From Bacteroidota bacterium (lineage in GTDB: Bacteria > Bacteroidota > Ignavibacteria > Tepidaquicellales > Tepidaquicellaceae), in assembly GCA_018266875.1 (NCBI GenBank), contig JAFDZR010000003.1:46175-110174 (forward strand): a DNA stretch of 64,000 nt. Direction: 5' to 3'. The translations under genes were made by a program, and so were the position numbers. The notes beneath the pieces were generated by a model, which did no database searches, was not told where the DNA came from, and worked only from the letters and a program-made list of their open reading frames with translations. Below, in pieces: positions 9,521 to 18,871 of this stretch; position 1 is the first letter of the stretch, and every line of letters begins with the position of its first letter.

Positions 9521-9940
9521 TTATTTATCATTATTTCTGAAAAATTCCAGTATTGCCCTTGCATCATCCTGAGTTACATTCTGAAATGTCATTGGAGTCG
9601 GATACTGACCTGACATTGACAGAGTTTTGGCTATCATGTTTTCCTGAACCATCTGAACAGGATTAAGTATCATATTCATGATCCATTCGGGTTTTCTTCT
9701 TTTTGTCACATCTTTCAAGGCAGGACCCACAAGTTTTTCATCTACCCTGTGGCAAGTTGCGCATTTTACTTCAAAAGTAGCCTTTCCCTTTGCGACAAGG
9801 TTCTGATCTATTACCGGATCGATCTTTACTTCCTTGACAGGTCCGATTCCCATTTCAGGATCATTGCCTCCGCATCCTCCGGAAGACATGGTTATTAAAG
9901 CTGATATAATAAAGACTGAGATGATTGTTAGTTTATACAT
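9521..9940 (-). CDS. Small c-type cytochrome lipoprotein of the nos operon
   Basis: 139 aa with a signal peptide ending in a lipobox-like SSGGC, so probably membrane anchored in the periplasm. A single haem motif CATCH (in KCATCHRVDE) follows, then GPALKDV, and candidate distal Met ligands in the C-terminal part (PTPMTFQNV). It starts 16 bp after ric and ends 31 bp before nosZ. The likely role is electron donor to NosZ. Confidence 0.88.
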   Translation of the reverse strand: MYKLTIISVFIISALITMSSGGCGGNDPEMGIGPVKEVKIDPVIDQNLVAKGKATFEVKCATCHRVDEKLVGPALKDVTKRRKPEWIMNMILNPVQMVQENMIAKTLSMSGQYPTPMTFQNVTQDDARAILEFFRNNDK

Positions 9941-9956
9941 TGTTCTGTTTGTTTTT

Positions 9957-10697
9957 TTATAAATGATTAGTTTGATAATATTTTTTTAATAATTTTTTTT
10001 CCGCTTTCACTGCTTTTGGAAAAAGAAGATTGTTTTCAAAATGAAAATGAAGATGCAGGTCAATCTCAAATTCCTTAAACAATTCATAAAATTCTTTTTT
10101 TAAAGGATCTTTAATCCCTTTTATATTAAAGCCTGAACATTCTGATTTGATTTCCCCGAAATTTTCAATTGCAATTTCATGTTCCCTGACCATCATTTTT
10201 ACCGGATCAGATATATTCCCAAAAGGAGGGATCTCGTATTCTGAATTCCCGGTTTCGTGTTTGCGGATCTTTTTAATGTGCGGAAATAAAAATTTCTCTT
10301 CCTTATTCATATGTTCGCTGAAATCCGATTCCATTAATTCAAGCTTGCCTGTAATCCCCTCAATGACAGACCCTTTATTTTCAAGATTTCTGCTGAGTTT
10401 AATAAGTGAAGGAAAACTCTTTCTGATGAAACCGTGATGACTTTTTACGATATAATCACACAGAAAATCTATATCCCATTCATGCATTCTGAAATGTCCG
10501 GTTATGCCGGAAGAAAGATTGCTGAATTCATTGATCACTTTTTCGGGTTTTAAACTGAATTCGCTGCATGCGCTTCCGAGAGTTGAATTTCCTTTCAGGC
10601 AGTAATTCAGTTCATATTTTTCAAAAAGTTCTACTGCCAGGAAATTACTGTTTATAATATCGGTGAGCTTTGTGTCAATCATTTTTTTCATTGCCAT
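9957..10697 (-). CDS. ric: Iron-sulfur cluster repair di-iron protein (Ric/ScdA/YtfE type)
   Basis: 246 aa. The N-terminal ScdA_N (DUF542) region has LFEKYELNYCLKGN and SACSEF. A hemerythrin-like four-helix region follows, with iron-ligand His/Glu in YIVKSHHGF, HMNKEEKFLFPH, REHEIAIENF and LHFHFENNLLFP. The family repairs Fe-S clusters damaged by nitric oxide. As first gene of the ric-cytochrome-nosZ run, behind an Fnr/Dnr-type palindrome, it links nitrosative stress defence with N2O reduction. Confidence 0.88.
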   Translation of the reverse strand: MAMKKMIDTKLTDIINSNFLAVELFEKYELNYCLKGNSTLGSACSEFSLKPEKVINEFSNLSSGITGHFRMHEWDIDFLCDYIVKSHHGFIRKSFPSLIKLSRNLENKGSVIEGITGKLELMESDFSEHMNKEEKFLFPHIKKIRKHETGNSEYEIPPFGNISDPVKMMVREHEIAIENFGEIKSECSGFNIKGIKDPLKKEFYELFKEFEIDLHLHFHFENNLLFPKAVKAEKKLLKKYYQTNHL

Positions 10698-10741
10698 TAT
10701 TCATCTTTCTTATACAAAAATACCTACAATGCATAATTTAT

Positions 10742-10761
10742 CCTTTGACTTTAGTCAAAGG
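10742..10761 (-). promoter_or_regulatory. Fnr/Dnr/HcpR-type operator upstream of ric
   Basis: CCTTTGAC-TTTA-GTCAAAGG is a perfect 8-bp inverted repeat around 4 bp. It contains the TTGAC-N4-GTCAA core bound by nitric-oxide or redox sensing Crp/Fnr regulators. It is centred about 54 bp upstream of the ric start. The Crp/Fnr gene next to it (10814-11512) is the obvious candidate regulator. Confidence 0.8.
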
Positions 10762-10813
10762 GATGATAAATACAAGAAAATAATTGAATATTGCCGAGAG
10801 AAAATGTTTGATG

Positions 10814-11512
10814 TTAAACTGATGCCGCCTGCCGGAGAGCGGATTTGCCGATGATGTGGATTTTTTTTCCTTTAACGGAAATAATTTTGTTTTCCTGAAA
10901 TTTTTTAAGACATCTTGAAAGTGTTTCATCTATTGTTCCGAGATAAGCGGCAAGATCATGTTTGCTTATTCCCAGCTCAATGATCCCTTTTTCCTTTTGA
11001 GGGCTTTTTTTCAGCTCATCCAGGAGAAACCATGCAAGCCGTCTGGGAACATCCTGTGAGATGCTTTCTATGTGACTGTTAAGGTGTTTTAGTTTTCTGG
11101 AAAGTCCGGAAAGCATTTTGAGGCAGATTGTTTTGTTTTTTTCAAGAAGGTTATAGAAATAATCTGATCTGATAAGGATAATTTTTGTCTTGTCCTCCAG
11201 CGCCATTGCATTTGCAGGGTAATAAAAATCCTCTGATCTGATCTTTTCAAACTGATCAAAGAGCGGAGCTTCAGCGAAAGTGTTAAAAGGATGAACAAAA
11301 AGAAGTACGTGTTCCCTGCCGTCTTTTGAGATCTTGAAGATCTTTACGTTTCCTTCGGCGACAATATAAAATCCTATATAAGGTTCTGTATCAAAGAAAA
11401 TCATTTCACCTTTGTCATAGGTTTTTACATTTGAATGAGAATAAATTTTATTCAGCTCTTCTTCATTCAGTCCGGAAAAGAGATTTACATTCTTTAATAT
11501 GCTGCTATCCAT
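10814..11512 (-). CDS. Crp/Fnr family transcription regulator, Dnr-like
   Basis: 232 aa. The N-terminal cyclic-nucleotide-binding fold shows YDKGEMIFFDTEPYIGFYIVAEG. A dimerisation helix follows, then a winged helix-turn-helix ending in ISKHDLAAYLGTIDETLSRCLKKF. It lacks the N-terminal cysteine cluster of oxygen-sensing Fnr, so a haem/NO-sensing (Dnr-like) or ligand-sensing role is more likely. It sits directly upstream of ric and the nos genes. It overlaps the SemiSWEET gene by 8 bp, which suggests co-transcription from further upstream. Confidence 0.88.
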   Translation of the reverse strand: MDSSILKNVNLFSGLNEEELNKIYSHSNVKTYDKGEMIFFDTEPYIGFYIVAEGNVKIFKISKDGREHVLLFVHPFNTFAEAPLFDQFEKIRSEDFYYPANAMALEDKTKIILIRSDYFYNLLEKNKTICLKMLSGLSRKLKHLNSHIESISQDVPRRLAWFLLDELKKSPQKEKGIIELGISKHDLAAYLGTIDETLSRCLKKFQENKIISVKGKKIHIIGKSALRQAASV

Positions 11513-11759
11513 ATTTAATTTTCATTATCAGAGTTGCTGTTACAAAAAAAAAGGATACAGAGTTGGCTGCAAGCAGCGGTATGTCAGATATCATTATGCC
11601 GTAAATGATCCATACGATCACTCCGAATTCAAGCATTATTAGCATCGGCAGAGAGAGATCCTTTGTGTGTTTTGTCTTTAAAGCTCTTATGGACTGCGGC
11701 AAGAATGCAAAAGTTGTGAGACTTGCGGCTATCAGCCCTGTGATCAGTACCGGATCCAA
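11505..11759 (-). CDS. SemiSWEET-type sugar transporter
   Basis: 84 aa with three membrane helices and the PQ-loop motif (TTFAFLPQSIRALKTKHTKDLS). This is the length and pattern of bacterial SemiSWEET (MtN3/saliva family) half-transporters, which dimerise to move sugars. It starts 2 bp after the glyS stop and runs into the regulator gene. Confidence 0.88.
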   Translation of the reverse strand: MDPVLITGLIAASLTTFAFLPQSIRALKTKHTKDLSLPMLIMLEFGVIVWIIYGIMISDIPLLAANSVSFFFVTATLIMKIKYG

Positions 11760-11760
11760 A

Positions 11761-13128
11761 TCAGTCTGTTTTAGATTTAAGATATTCCTTTAATCTGTCT
11801 TTCTGGATTCTTTCCTGCTCCATGGAATCCCTGTGTCTTACCGTAACGGAATTATCAGTCAGCGTTTCAGAATCAACTGTTATGCAGAACGGAGTCCCGC
11901 ATTCATCCTGTCTTCTGTATCTTCTTCCGACAGCGCCGGAATCATCATAAAATACATTAAAGGTTTTTCTCAGATCATCAGTGATACTGTGAGCGATATC
12001 CTGCATTCCGTCCCTGTTGACAAGCGGAAAAATTCCGGCTTTTACCGGAGCCAGCGAAGGATGGAATCTCAATACAGTTCTCGTCTCGGAGGAAACGCTG
12101 CCGTCAGAATTTTCCTTTTTGATTTCCTCTTCATCATAAGCATTACAGAGGAATGCAAAGAAACTTCTTGATGCGCCTGCGGAAGTTTCTATTACAAACG
12201 GCGTGAATCTTTCTTTTGTCTGATCATCGAAATATTCTATTTTCTTTCCTGAGAATTCAGTATGCCTTTTCAGATCAAAATCAGTTCGGTTGTGAATTCC
12301 TTCTATCTCTCCCCATCCGAACGGAAATTCAAACTCAATATCAACGGCGGCTTTGGCATAGTGGGCAAGTTTCTCATGTTCATGAAATTTTATCTTATCC
12401 TTATCCATTCCGTAATTAATGAACCAGTTGTATCTCTGCTCTTTCCAGTAATCAAACCATTTTGAATCCTCTTCCGGATTGACGAAGAACTGCATTTCCA
12501 TCTGCTCGAATTCCCTAGTCCTGAAAAGAAAGTTCTTTGTGTTGATCTCATTCCTGAATGCCTTTCCTATCTGAGCAATTCCGAACGGTATCTTCTGCCT
12601 CGATGATTCTCTTACGTTATTAAAATTCACATAAATTCCCTGCGCCGTTTCCGGTCTTAAATATACGGCGCTTGATGACTCTTCAAGCGGACCTATGTGA
12701 GTCTTGAACATCAGATTAAAATTTCTCGCTTCTGTGAATTTACCTTCCTCAAAGCATTTAACTGCTTTTCTACCCTTGAATCCCTTATTGCCGCAGTCTG
12801 ATTCATCGAGCTGATCGGCTCTGAATCTGCCTTTGCATTCTTTACAATCCACCATCGGATCGGAAAAATGTTCGACATGACCTGAAGCCTCCCATACCCG
12901 GGGATGCATAAGTATTGAAGAATCTATTCCCTCAACATTTTCACGGTAAGTCATCTCTCTCCACCATGATTCTTTTATATTTCTTAAAAGTTCAACTCCC
13001 AATGGACCGTAATCATAGCATCCGTTCAGGCCGCCGTAGATCTCCGAAGACTGAAATATAAATCCCCTTCTCTTTGAAAGTGAAACAATCTTTTCCGTTG
13101 TATCTGATTTTGTGTTTTTATTGCTCAA
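11761..13128 (-). CDS. glyS: Glycyl-tRNA synthetase, single-chain type
   Basis: 455 aa, the length of the homodimeric (eukaryote/archaea-like) GlyRS found in many Bacteroidota. It has the N-terminal SKRRGFIFQSSEIYGGLNGCYDYG and motif 2 with FRNEINTKNFLFRTREFEQME. A zinc-binding insertion is visible (CKECKGRF). The anticodon-binding domain is C-terminal (FNVFYDDSGAVGRRYRRQDECGTPFCITVD). It charges tRNA-Gly in the cytosol. Confidence 0.95.
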   Translation of the reverse strand: MSNKNTKSDTTEKIVSLSKRRGFIFQSSEIYGGLNGCYDYGPLGVELLRNIKESWWREMTYRENVEGIDSSILMHPRVWEASGHVEHFSDPMVDCKECKGRFRADQLDESDCGNKGFKGRKAVKCFEEGKFTEARNFNLMFKTHIGPLEESSSAVYLRPETAQGIYVNFNNVRESSRQKIPFGIAQIGKAFRNEINTKNFLFRTREFEQMEMQFFVNPEEDSKWFDYWKEQRYNWFINYGMDKDKIKFHEHEKLAHYAKAAVDIEFEFPFGWGEIEGIHNRTDFDLKRHTEFSGKKIEYFDDQTKERFTPFVIETSAGASRSFFAFLCNAYDEEEIKKENSDGSVSSETRTVLRFHPSLAPVKAGIFPLVNRDGMQDIAHSITDDLRKTFNVFYDDSGAVGRRYRRQDECGTPFCITVDSETLTDNSVTVRHRDSMEQERIQKDRLKEYLKSKTD

Positions 13129-13195
13129 ATTGTTTTTATGAAATTAAATTATTAATTTTACAACTTCTGTATTTCCTCTGTCAACTTCCCGTTGT

Positions 13196-13325
13196 TACCA
13201 CTGAGACACAAAGACACCAGGAAAAAATTTTCAAACGACACCTGAATTTATTTCAAGATTATAGTTTAAAAATTATTTTTTAAACTCGTAAATTATTCTC
13301 TTCGTGTCCTGGAGTCTTCGTGGTA
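13196..13325. repeat. Inverted pair of CACNAAGACAC-type intergenic repeats
   Basis: An arm reading ACTGAGACACAAAGACACCAGG (about 13200-13220) faces an arm near 13301-13325 whose reverse complement reads ACCACGAAGACTCCAGGACA. Low-complexity GAAATTCG/GAAATTTG tandem units follow (13328-13365). The segment fills the gap between glyS and the fucose synthase gene; I see no gene in it. Confidence 0.6.
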
Positions 13326-13364
13326 AATATTTGAAATTCGTAATTTGAAATTTGAAATTCGAAA

Positions 13365-14300
13365 TCAAACTTCAACTCCAAAGTCCGCTTTGAGCACTTC
13401 TCTTAGTCCTTCTTCAAATGGTCTTGGTTTATAATCCGGCATTATGCTTTTCAGATAGGAAATATCCGTTCTCTTTTCATACATGCCGTCCGGCTTGGAG
13501 CTGTCCCATTTTATTTCGCCTGTATATTCAAATACTTTTTGTGCTATCTCAATATATTCTTTTATCGAGTGATCATAGCCCGTCCCGATATTAACTATTT
13601 CAGGTTTGTTATAATTTTCCATAAGATAAATGCATGCATCAGCGCAGTCGTCCACGAAGAGGGCTTCTCTTCTCGGTCTGCCGCTTCCCCAGAAGACAAG
13701 CTCGGTGCCGTCTCTGTGAGCGTTTACAAATTTCTGCACCATTGCGGCAATAAAATGGCTGTTCTTCAGATCGTAATTGTCATTTGGTCCGTAAAGATTT
13801 GTCGGCATTGCTGCTATCGCATTGATTCCGTACTGTTGTCTGTAAAGCTGACATGCAATAATTCCCATTCCCTTTGCAACAGCGTAACCTTTATTTGTTT
13901 CCTCCAGCGGACCTGTCATGAATCTGTTTTCATTTATCGGCTGGGGATTTTCCCTGGGATAGATGCAAGTGGATCCGGTGTAAAGAAGTTTTGTTTCAGG
14001 GGAAAAGTTTTTCAGCGCTTCGATTACATTGAGTATCATCATTGAATTCTGATAAAGGAAATCCGCCTGCCGTGTATTATTGGCAAGAATACCGCCGACA
14101 AGTCCCGCTACCATATATACATTATCCGGCTTTTCATTTTCAAAAAATTCCTCAACGCTTTTTTTCACAAGCAGATCGAAGCCGTTTTTTCTCGAAGGAG
14201 ATAAAATGTTATCATAACCTTTTTTTTCAAGTTGTCTAACGATCGAACTGCCGAGCATTCCGGTTCCGCCGAATACGGCTGTCTTGTTGTTTTTATTCAT
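13365..14300 (-). CDS. fcl: GDP-L-fucose synthase
   Basis: 311 aa short-chain dehydrogenase/reductase. It has the nucleotide-binding GGTGMLG (11-17), the GSTCIYP motif with Ser110, and the Tyr139-x3-Lys143 pair (GYAVAKG). The family-typical PTNLYGPNDNYDL and VNIGTGYDHSI are present. It converts GDP-4-keto-6-deoxymannose to GDP-L-fucose for surface polysaccharide. Confidence 0.93.
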   Translation of the reverse strand: MNKNNKTAVFGGTGMLGSSIVRQLEKKGYDNILSPSRKNGFDLLVKKSVEEFFENEKPDNVYMVAGLVGGILANNTRQADFLYQNSMMILNVIEALKNFSPETKLLYTGSTCIYPRENPQPINENRFMTGPLEETNKGYAVAKGMGIIACQLYRQQYGINAIAAMPTNLYGPNDNYDLKNSHFIAAMVQKFVNAHRDGTELVFWGSGRPRREALFVDDCADACIYLMENYNKPEIVNIGTGYDHSIKEYIEIAQKVFEYTGEIKWDSSKPDGMYEKRTDISYLKSIMPDYKPRPFEEGLREVLKADFGVEV

Positions 14301-14533
14301 GCTTAATTTTAATTACAAAATAATTTGATATAATCCAATTTATGAAAATCAGATTAATTCAGATTAAACTTTACATTTATTAATTCCAAAAATTTTTAAG
14401 AAGCCTGTTAATTTACTAAATATTTAGTGGAATTTTAAGAACTTAATGTATCTGTTTTATTTAGAATAGATTTCCTTAATGAAATGAATTAAATGATCGG
14501 AAAAAAGAATTTTATAATTAGATAGAAGGTAAA

Positions 14534-14938
14534 TCATAAATTCTCATAACCTTCAGTATATTTCCCCCAGGACTCTTCAGGATATATAATCGATCTGTTT
14601 TCTGAATCAATTCTAACTCTGATTACATTCCCTTCTTTTATTTTATCAAAATGCAGCGTATTCACGAACCATGTAGTTTCGGCTGCATACGGTTCACTGA
14701 ATCCGTCGATTATCCGGAGTTTCAGATGAATTATCCTGTTAATATCTCCTCCGGTCATTCCCTGTGAAGCGGAAATTATTTCTGCTGTAGCCGGTTTGGC
14801 TTTTGAGATCTTTTGCTTTAATTCGTCCGCATATTTTTTCTGCTTCTTAAATCCTCTCCTGAGAAAATACAATATCAAAAGAATCACAGCTACAGGAACT
14901 GCAAAGCTGAGAATTAATATTATGTCACCTGTTTCCAA
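14534..14938 (-). CDS. Small membrane-anchored protein of unknown function
   Basis: 134 aa. One N-terminal membrane helix (residues 7-27) is followed by a basic stretch (RRGFKKQKKYADELKQKI). A small beta domain holds ATAEIISASQG and RVRIDSENRSIIYPEE. The beta domain resembles short extracytoplasmic or cytosolic DUF3592-like modules, but I do not assign a family. A 230-bp gap to fcl and a repeat copy on the other side isolate it. Confidence 0.55.
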   Translation of the reverse strand: METGDIILILSFAVPVAVILLILYFLRRGFKKQKKYADELKQKISKAKPATAEIISASQGMTGGDINRIIHLKLRIIDGFSEPYAAETTWFVNTLHFDKIKEGNVIRVRIDSENRSIIYPEESWGKYTEGYENL

Positions 14939-15017
14939 ATTATTTGATTTGATTTTATTTTAAATTTAAGTTTTCCAAAAATAATTATAATATTCAGACT
15001 TTTTAAATATCAATATT

Positions 15018-15109
15018 CCGCCGTTGTTAGTGTTTTCAAAAAGTTTGTCGGAATGACATATGAAAATTACTGCAAATCTTAAGCAAATTTTTTGATCACC
15101 AACAACGGC
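15018..15109. repeat. Dispersed imperfect inverted repeat, copy A
   Basis: The arms are CCGTTGTTAGTGTTTTCAAA on the left and TTTTTTGATCACCAACAACGG on the right, with about 40 bp between. The same arms recur at 16964-17055, 17256-17350 and 19159-19255. Each copy is about 92-97 bp and could fold into a long hairpin. The layout is like a MITE or REP-type element; no coding capacity. Confidence 0.8.
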
Positions 15110-15156
15110 ACAAAAATTTTTCTTGTCTTACTGAATTTAAATCACATATTAATTGA

Positions 15157-16632
15157 TCATTCCTTTGACAAAAAAGCTTCGCTTTCATCAGGTCCCTGAA
15201 CACCTGCATCGTAATTCGGGAAATTGACGGAAGGATTATTTTCCCATGATGTGATCACCGGCATAAGAGCTTTCCAGTCTGCTTCCACCTGATCGGCACG
15301 CATGAAAAGAGTTTTATCGCTCTCCAAAATATCCAGCAGAAGAGTTTCATAAGCTTCGGGAGTACCGGAAGTATATGATTCGTTATAATTGAATTTCATG
15401 TCAACAGGATAAAGCATCATTTTAAGTCCGGGACGTTTTGCCTGGAACCTCATGTGTATTCCCATGTGCGGCTGAATGTCTATAATGATTTTATTCGGCT
15501 GCATGTTAACTCTTGCTTCAGGCGGGAATGACTGATGGGGTACTGATTTGAACTGGATTGTAATTACTGAAATAGTTTCATTCATTCTCTTGCCGGTACG
15601 AAGATAAAAGGGAACTCCCTGCCATCTCCAGTTATCAATGAATAATTTTACTGCGGCAAACGTTTCCCTGTTTGAATCCTTACTCACATCCGGTTCCTGA
15701 CGATAACCTTTGACTTTTTTTCCTTTAATCCAGCCGGGACCATATTGTCCGCGAATGGCATGTTTGTAAACTTCATCAGTGCTGATCTTTCTTAATGCGT
15801 TTATCACATCTACTTTGCGGTTACGGACTTCATCTGCTTCAAAAGAAACCGGAGGTTCCATTGCAATGAGACACAGCAGCTGTAACAAATGATTCTGTAT
15901 CATATCCCTGAGCGCCCCAGCAGTTTCATAATAATTCCCTCTGTTCCCGACTCCTAACTGTTCAAATACGGTTATCTGGACACTGTCAACGAAATTCCTG
16001 TTCCAGATAGGTTCAAACAAAGCATTTGAAAATCGAAAGGCAAGAATATTCTGCACGGTTTCTTTTGCGAGATAATGATCTATACGGTAAATCTGTGATT
16101 CGCTGAAGATGGTATGCAGGAGTTCATTCAGCTTTGCAGCGCTTTCAAGGTCGTGTCCAAAAGGCTTTTCAATAACAATGCAGCTTTGCAGTTTATTTTC
16201 CGCAAGACCTGAAGAACCGATCTTTATTGATATTTCTTCGAATGAATTCGGCGGTACAGCAAGATAAAAGATCCTGTTGGCAGTAACTTTCCATTTTTTT
16301 TCAATTTTTTTTATTTCTTTCTCTAGAAAAGAATAAGTGGAATCATCATGAAACTCTCCAGTATGATAAGTAAGACACTCTGCAAAATCATCCCATTCTT
16401 TCTTCTTTGCTTTTCCTCTTCTCGAAAATTTATTCACGCCTTCATGCAAATGTTCATTGAATTTCTTACCGGACATTTTTAAATAACTTACTCCGATAAC
16501 AGCAAATTCATCGGGGAGCCATTTATCAAGATAAAGATTGTAAACAGCCGGCATAAGTTTCCGCCATGTCAGATCTCCGGTAGCTCCGAGGATTATAAGG
16601 ATAGTAGGTTTTGACTTGGTTACAATTTCCAT
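15157..16632 (-). CDS. zwf: Glucose-6-phosphate 1-dehydrogenase
   Basis: 491 aa. The N-terminal NADP-binding motif is [14 protein letters not shown] (16-29) and the catalytic region is [14 protein letters not shown], with the conserved His and Lys. The sugar-phosphate region [19 protein letters not shown] is present. It oxidises glucose-6-phosphate to 6-phosphogluconolactone, the entry step of the pentose phosphate pathway. A remnant of phosphoglucomutase, whose product shares the same hexose phosphate pool, lies about 0.7 kb away. Confidence 0.95.
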   Translation of the reverse strand: MEIVTKSKPTILIILGATGDLTWRKLMPAVYNLYLDKWLPDEFAVIGVSYLKMSGKKFNEHLHEGVNKFSRRGKAKKKEWDDFAECLTYHTGEFHDDSTYSFLEKEIKKIEKKWKVTANRIFYLAVPPNSFEEISIKIGSSGLAENKLQSCIVIEKPFGHDLESAAKLNELLHTIFSESQIYRIDHYLAKETVQNILAFRFSNALFEPIWNRNFVDSVQITVFEQLGVGNRGNYYETAGALRDMIQNHLLQLLCLIAMEPPVSFEADEVRNRKVDVINALRKISTDEVYKHAIRGQYGPGWIKGKKVKGYRQEPDVSKDSNRETFAAVKLFIDNWRWQGVPFYLRTGKRMNETISVITIQFKSVPHQSFPPEARVNMQPNKIIIDIQPHMGIHMRFQAKRPGLKMMLYPVDMKFNYNESYTSGTPEAYETLLLDILESDKTLFMRADQVEADWKALMPVITSWENNPSVNFPNYDAGVQGPDESEAFLSKE

Positions 16633-16963
16633 TTTTTGATTCGTTTTATTTAAGTGTGCAGGTGATTAAACTCTCAGTGGACAGCATGATTAGTGAATGT
16701 ATTAACAGCTAAGTTCAATTTCAGATTTTATTGGATTAGAAGGCAGCTGAAGAGATCAGGATATGGTCGCAACAGATTTAAGATTAATTTAATGCATAGA
16801 CTGAAAAATAAATCTCAACTGTCTGAGAATTAATATATAATTTCTTTTTAGTGACGGATCAATGTTTATTCAAACTTATTGCATATAACAAAGTTTGTCA
16901 ATTCAGATACAATTCATATCATAAATAAATTACTTTTGATTTAGTTACAAGACAGCAGGCAGT

Positions 16964-17055
16964 CATTTGTTGGTATTTTCAAAAAATTTGCCTGAGGTAC
17001 GGTTGAAAGTAACTGCAGATAGTGAGCAAACTTTTTGATCACCAACAACAAACGG
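16964..17055. repeat. Dispersed imperfect inverted repeat, copy B
   Basis: The left arm TTTGTTGGTATTTTCAAAAA and right arm CTTTTTGATCACCAACAAC match copy A. The rest of the 16633-17255 gap (about 620 bp) is AT-rich with no gene I can support. Confidence 0.8.
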
Positions 17056-17255
17056 AGACCTAACTCCTGCTGCTGTAAAATGTAAGCAGCAATAAAACCC
17101 GCTTCTCTTCATCTATAAAAAATAAATCCCTTGTAAAATATAATCTGCGAAATTAATTTATAGTCGGTTTTAAAATTAGAAAAAGAACATGATGATCAAA
17201 AATTATTTTTTCTTTACTGCCATGATCATTCTATCAGGTTTAGTTGCAGACTTTG

Positions 17256-17350
17256 CCGGCAGAGTTGTTGGTGGCCAAAAAGTTTGCTTGAGTTGGGCTG
17301 ATAAATTTAAGTTTTGCAGAGCAAACTTTTTGGAACACCAGCAACGGCGG
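17256..17350. repeat. Dispersed imperfect inverted repeat, copy C, abutting the pgm remnant
   Basis: The left arm AGTTGTTGGTGGCCAAAAAG and right arm CTTTTTGGAACACCAGCAAC continue to CGGCGG at 17350. The phosphoglucomutase remnant begins at the next codon. The arms diverge from GATC to GGCC/GGAA near the same position. Confidence 0.8.
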
Positions 17351-17496
17351 AAAACGGTTGGTTTGCAGCACGGCCTTCAGGAACTGAAGAAATTTATAAG
17401 ATATACGCGGAAAGCTTTTTGAGTAAGAATCATCTGGATCAGATCATAAAAGAAGCGCAGGACTTAGTCGACCGGGCATTGGAACAGAAGGGTTAA
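17350..17496 (+). pseudogene. pgm: C-terminal remnant of phosphoglucomutase
   Basis: 48 codons reading ENGWFAARPSGTEEIYKIYA, then ESFLSKNHLDQI, ending in a normal stop. This is the phosphate-binding C-terminal motif (PSGTE) of alpha-D-phosphohexomutases, closest to Pgm. The remaining several hundred codons are absent. Sequence upstream is repeat copy C and unrelated AT-rich DNA. The fragment cannot encode an active enzyme; it marks a deletion or insertion event. Confidence 0.8.
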
Positions 17497-17521
17497 GAGC
17501 GGGAATGAGATTTTTTAATTT

Positions 17522-17604
17522 CCGGCAGAGCCTGAAGAGCACGAGACTCTGCCGGGGGCGGGAAATACTCTTCAATGCCGTTCCCAATCAGGAGATTGGG
17601 AACG
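17522..17604. repeat. Two intergenic palindromes
   Basis: CCGGCAGAG (17522-17530) pairs with CTCTGCCGG (17547-17555). CGTTCCCAAT (17579-17588) pairs with ATTGGGAACG (17595-17604). The second resembles a hairpin repeat seen between genes in several bacterial phyla. They may act as transcript ends for the gene at 17618-18871 on the minus strand, although no strong T-run follows. Confidence 0.6.
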
Positions 17605-17617
17605 AGGTAAAATGTCC

Positions 17618-18871
17618 TCACTTGATTAAAACCATTTTCTTTGCATCCCTGAAATTACCTGAGATCAGTTCATAGAAATAAATTCCGCCGGATAGATCGG
17701 CACCGTCTATATTAACAAGATAAGTTCCTCTTTGCAAATTTGTTTGGACATAACTTTTTACTTCAATTCCTCTCGCATCATAAACTCTGAGTGAAACATT
17801 ACAGACAAGCGGGATTGTAAATTTAATTTCGGTCGAGGGGTTGAATGGATTCGGATAATTCTGATCCAGTGAATATCTCTCAGGTATCTCAGTACTTATA
17901 TTCCGGATACCGATAATTTCCGAATATTGTCTTTTCCAGACCGAATGATACTTTGCAGCAAAGATGTTTCCGTTAAAGACATTAATGGAGTAAACATACT
18001 GTGGTCCTGTGAATCCCTGACTTTTATCGATCCAGTTTGCTCCGTTGTCTGTAGTCATATATAATTGACCCGGAGGATTTGTTCCGGCAAACACATTAGA
18101 TCCTGAGGCATATAATGTATTTACATAAAGCAGCCCGGGTAAACCTCCGTTTGCCTGAGACCAGTTGTTACCGTCATTGGCAGAGACATAAACTCCTGCA
18201 GCCGTTCCGGCAAAAAGAGTTGTACCTGAGACAGCCAGACATCTTACATTACCGTTTATCAGACCGTTGACAGCCAGTATCCAGTTGTTTCCCCCGTTGG
18301 TACTTTTGTATATTCCACCCGGAATACCGGAACCGGTGTTATTTTCTCCCGCGAAAATTCCCGCACCGGAAACAGCAAGAGCAGTTGCAGAGAAGTTAGC
18401 AGGCAGGTCATTTACAAGTTCAGTCCAGCTTGCACCATTGTTTACGCTCAGAAATATTCCACCGGTTCCGCCTGCATAAATATTTGTACCGGAGACCGCA
18501 AAAGATACTATTCTTCCTACAATGCCTGTGTTTGAAAGAAACCAGTTTGAGCCGTTGTTTTGACTAGCAAATACCCCGTCCTGTGTACCGGCAAATAAAG
18601 TTGATCCCGAGAATGCAAGCGCTGAGACAGCAAGCTGAGTCAGACCGTTATTTACTGCAGCCCAGCTTGTTCCGTTGTTTGAACTAAGGTAAACACCTTC
18701 GCCTGATGATCCTGCAAAAATGTTTGCTCCTAAACCAGTAAGTGATGTAATATTCACACTTCCGGTAATACCGTTTGAAGAAGTTAACCACTGAGCGTCA
18801 GAATTGTTTGAAAGGAAGGTGATGAATGAAATAGTGATCAGAATTCCCAAAGTTTTAATCAAGTTCTTCAT
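17618..18871 (-). CDS. Secreted beta-propeller (BNR/Ycf48-like) protein with T9SS sorting domain
   Basis: 417 aa with an N-terminal signal peptide (residues 1-26). About seven repeats of the type LAVSGTTLFAGTAAGVYVS and GGIFLSVNNGASWTEL follow, as in BNR/sialidase-like propellers. The C-terminal 85 residues are a Por secretion sorting domain (SLDQNYPNPFNPSTEIKF ... GIYFYELISG ... KKMVLIK). It should cross the outer membrane by the type IX system and be surface attached or released. Function unknown. This gene is the best taxonomic clue in the window. Confidence 0.85.
   Translation of the reverse strand: MKNLIKTLGILITISFITFLSNNSDAQWLTSSNGITGSVNITSLTGLGANIFAGSSGEGVYLSSNNGTSWAAVNNGLTQLAVSALAFSGSTLFAGTQDGVFASQNNGSNWFLSNTGIVGRIVSFAVSGTNIYAGGTGGIFLSVNNGASWTELVNDLPANFSATALAVSGAGIFAGENNTGSGIPGGIYKSTNGGNNWILAVNGLINGNVRCLAVSGTTLFAGTAAGVYVSANDGNNWSQANGGLPGLLYVNTLYASGSNVFAGTNPPGQLYMTTDNGANWIDKSQGFTGPQYVYSINVFNGNIFAAKYHSVWKRQYSEIIGIRNISTEIPERYSLDQNYPNPFNPSTEIKFTIPLVCNVSLRVYDARGIEVKSYVQTNLQRGTYLVNIDGADLSGGIYFYELISGNFRDAKKMVLIK

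Noticed and set aside
9490..9567. Longer N-terminus for nosZ
   Set aside because: The extension overlaps the cytochrome c gene and would place 26 residues before a complete signal peptide; the ATG at 9489 has its own ribosome site.
10738..10929. 63-codon frame across the Fnr/Dnr palindrome
   Set aside because: It overlaps the end of the Crp/Fnr gene in another frame and covers the operator region.
17189..17422. 77-codon frame across repeat copy C
   Set aside because: It reads through the inverted repeat and then the wrong frame of the pgm remnant; no protein-like pattern.
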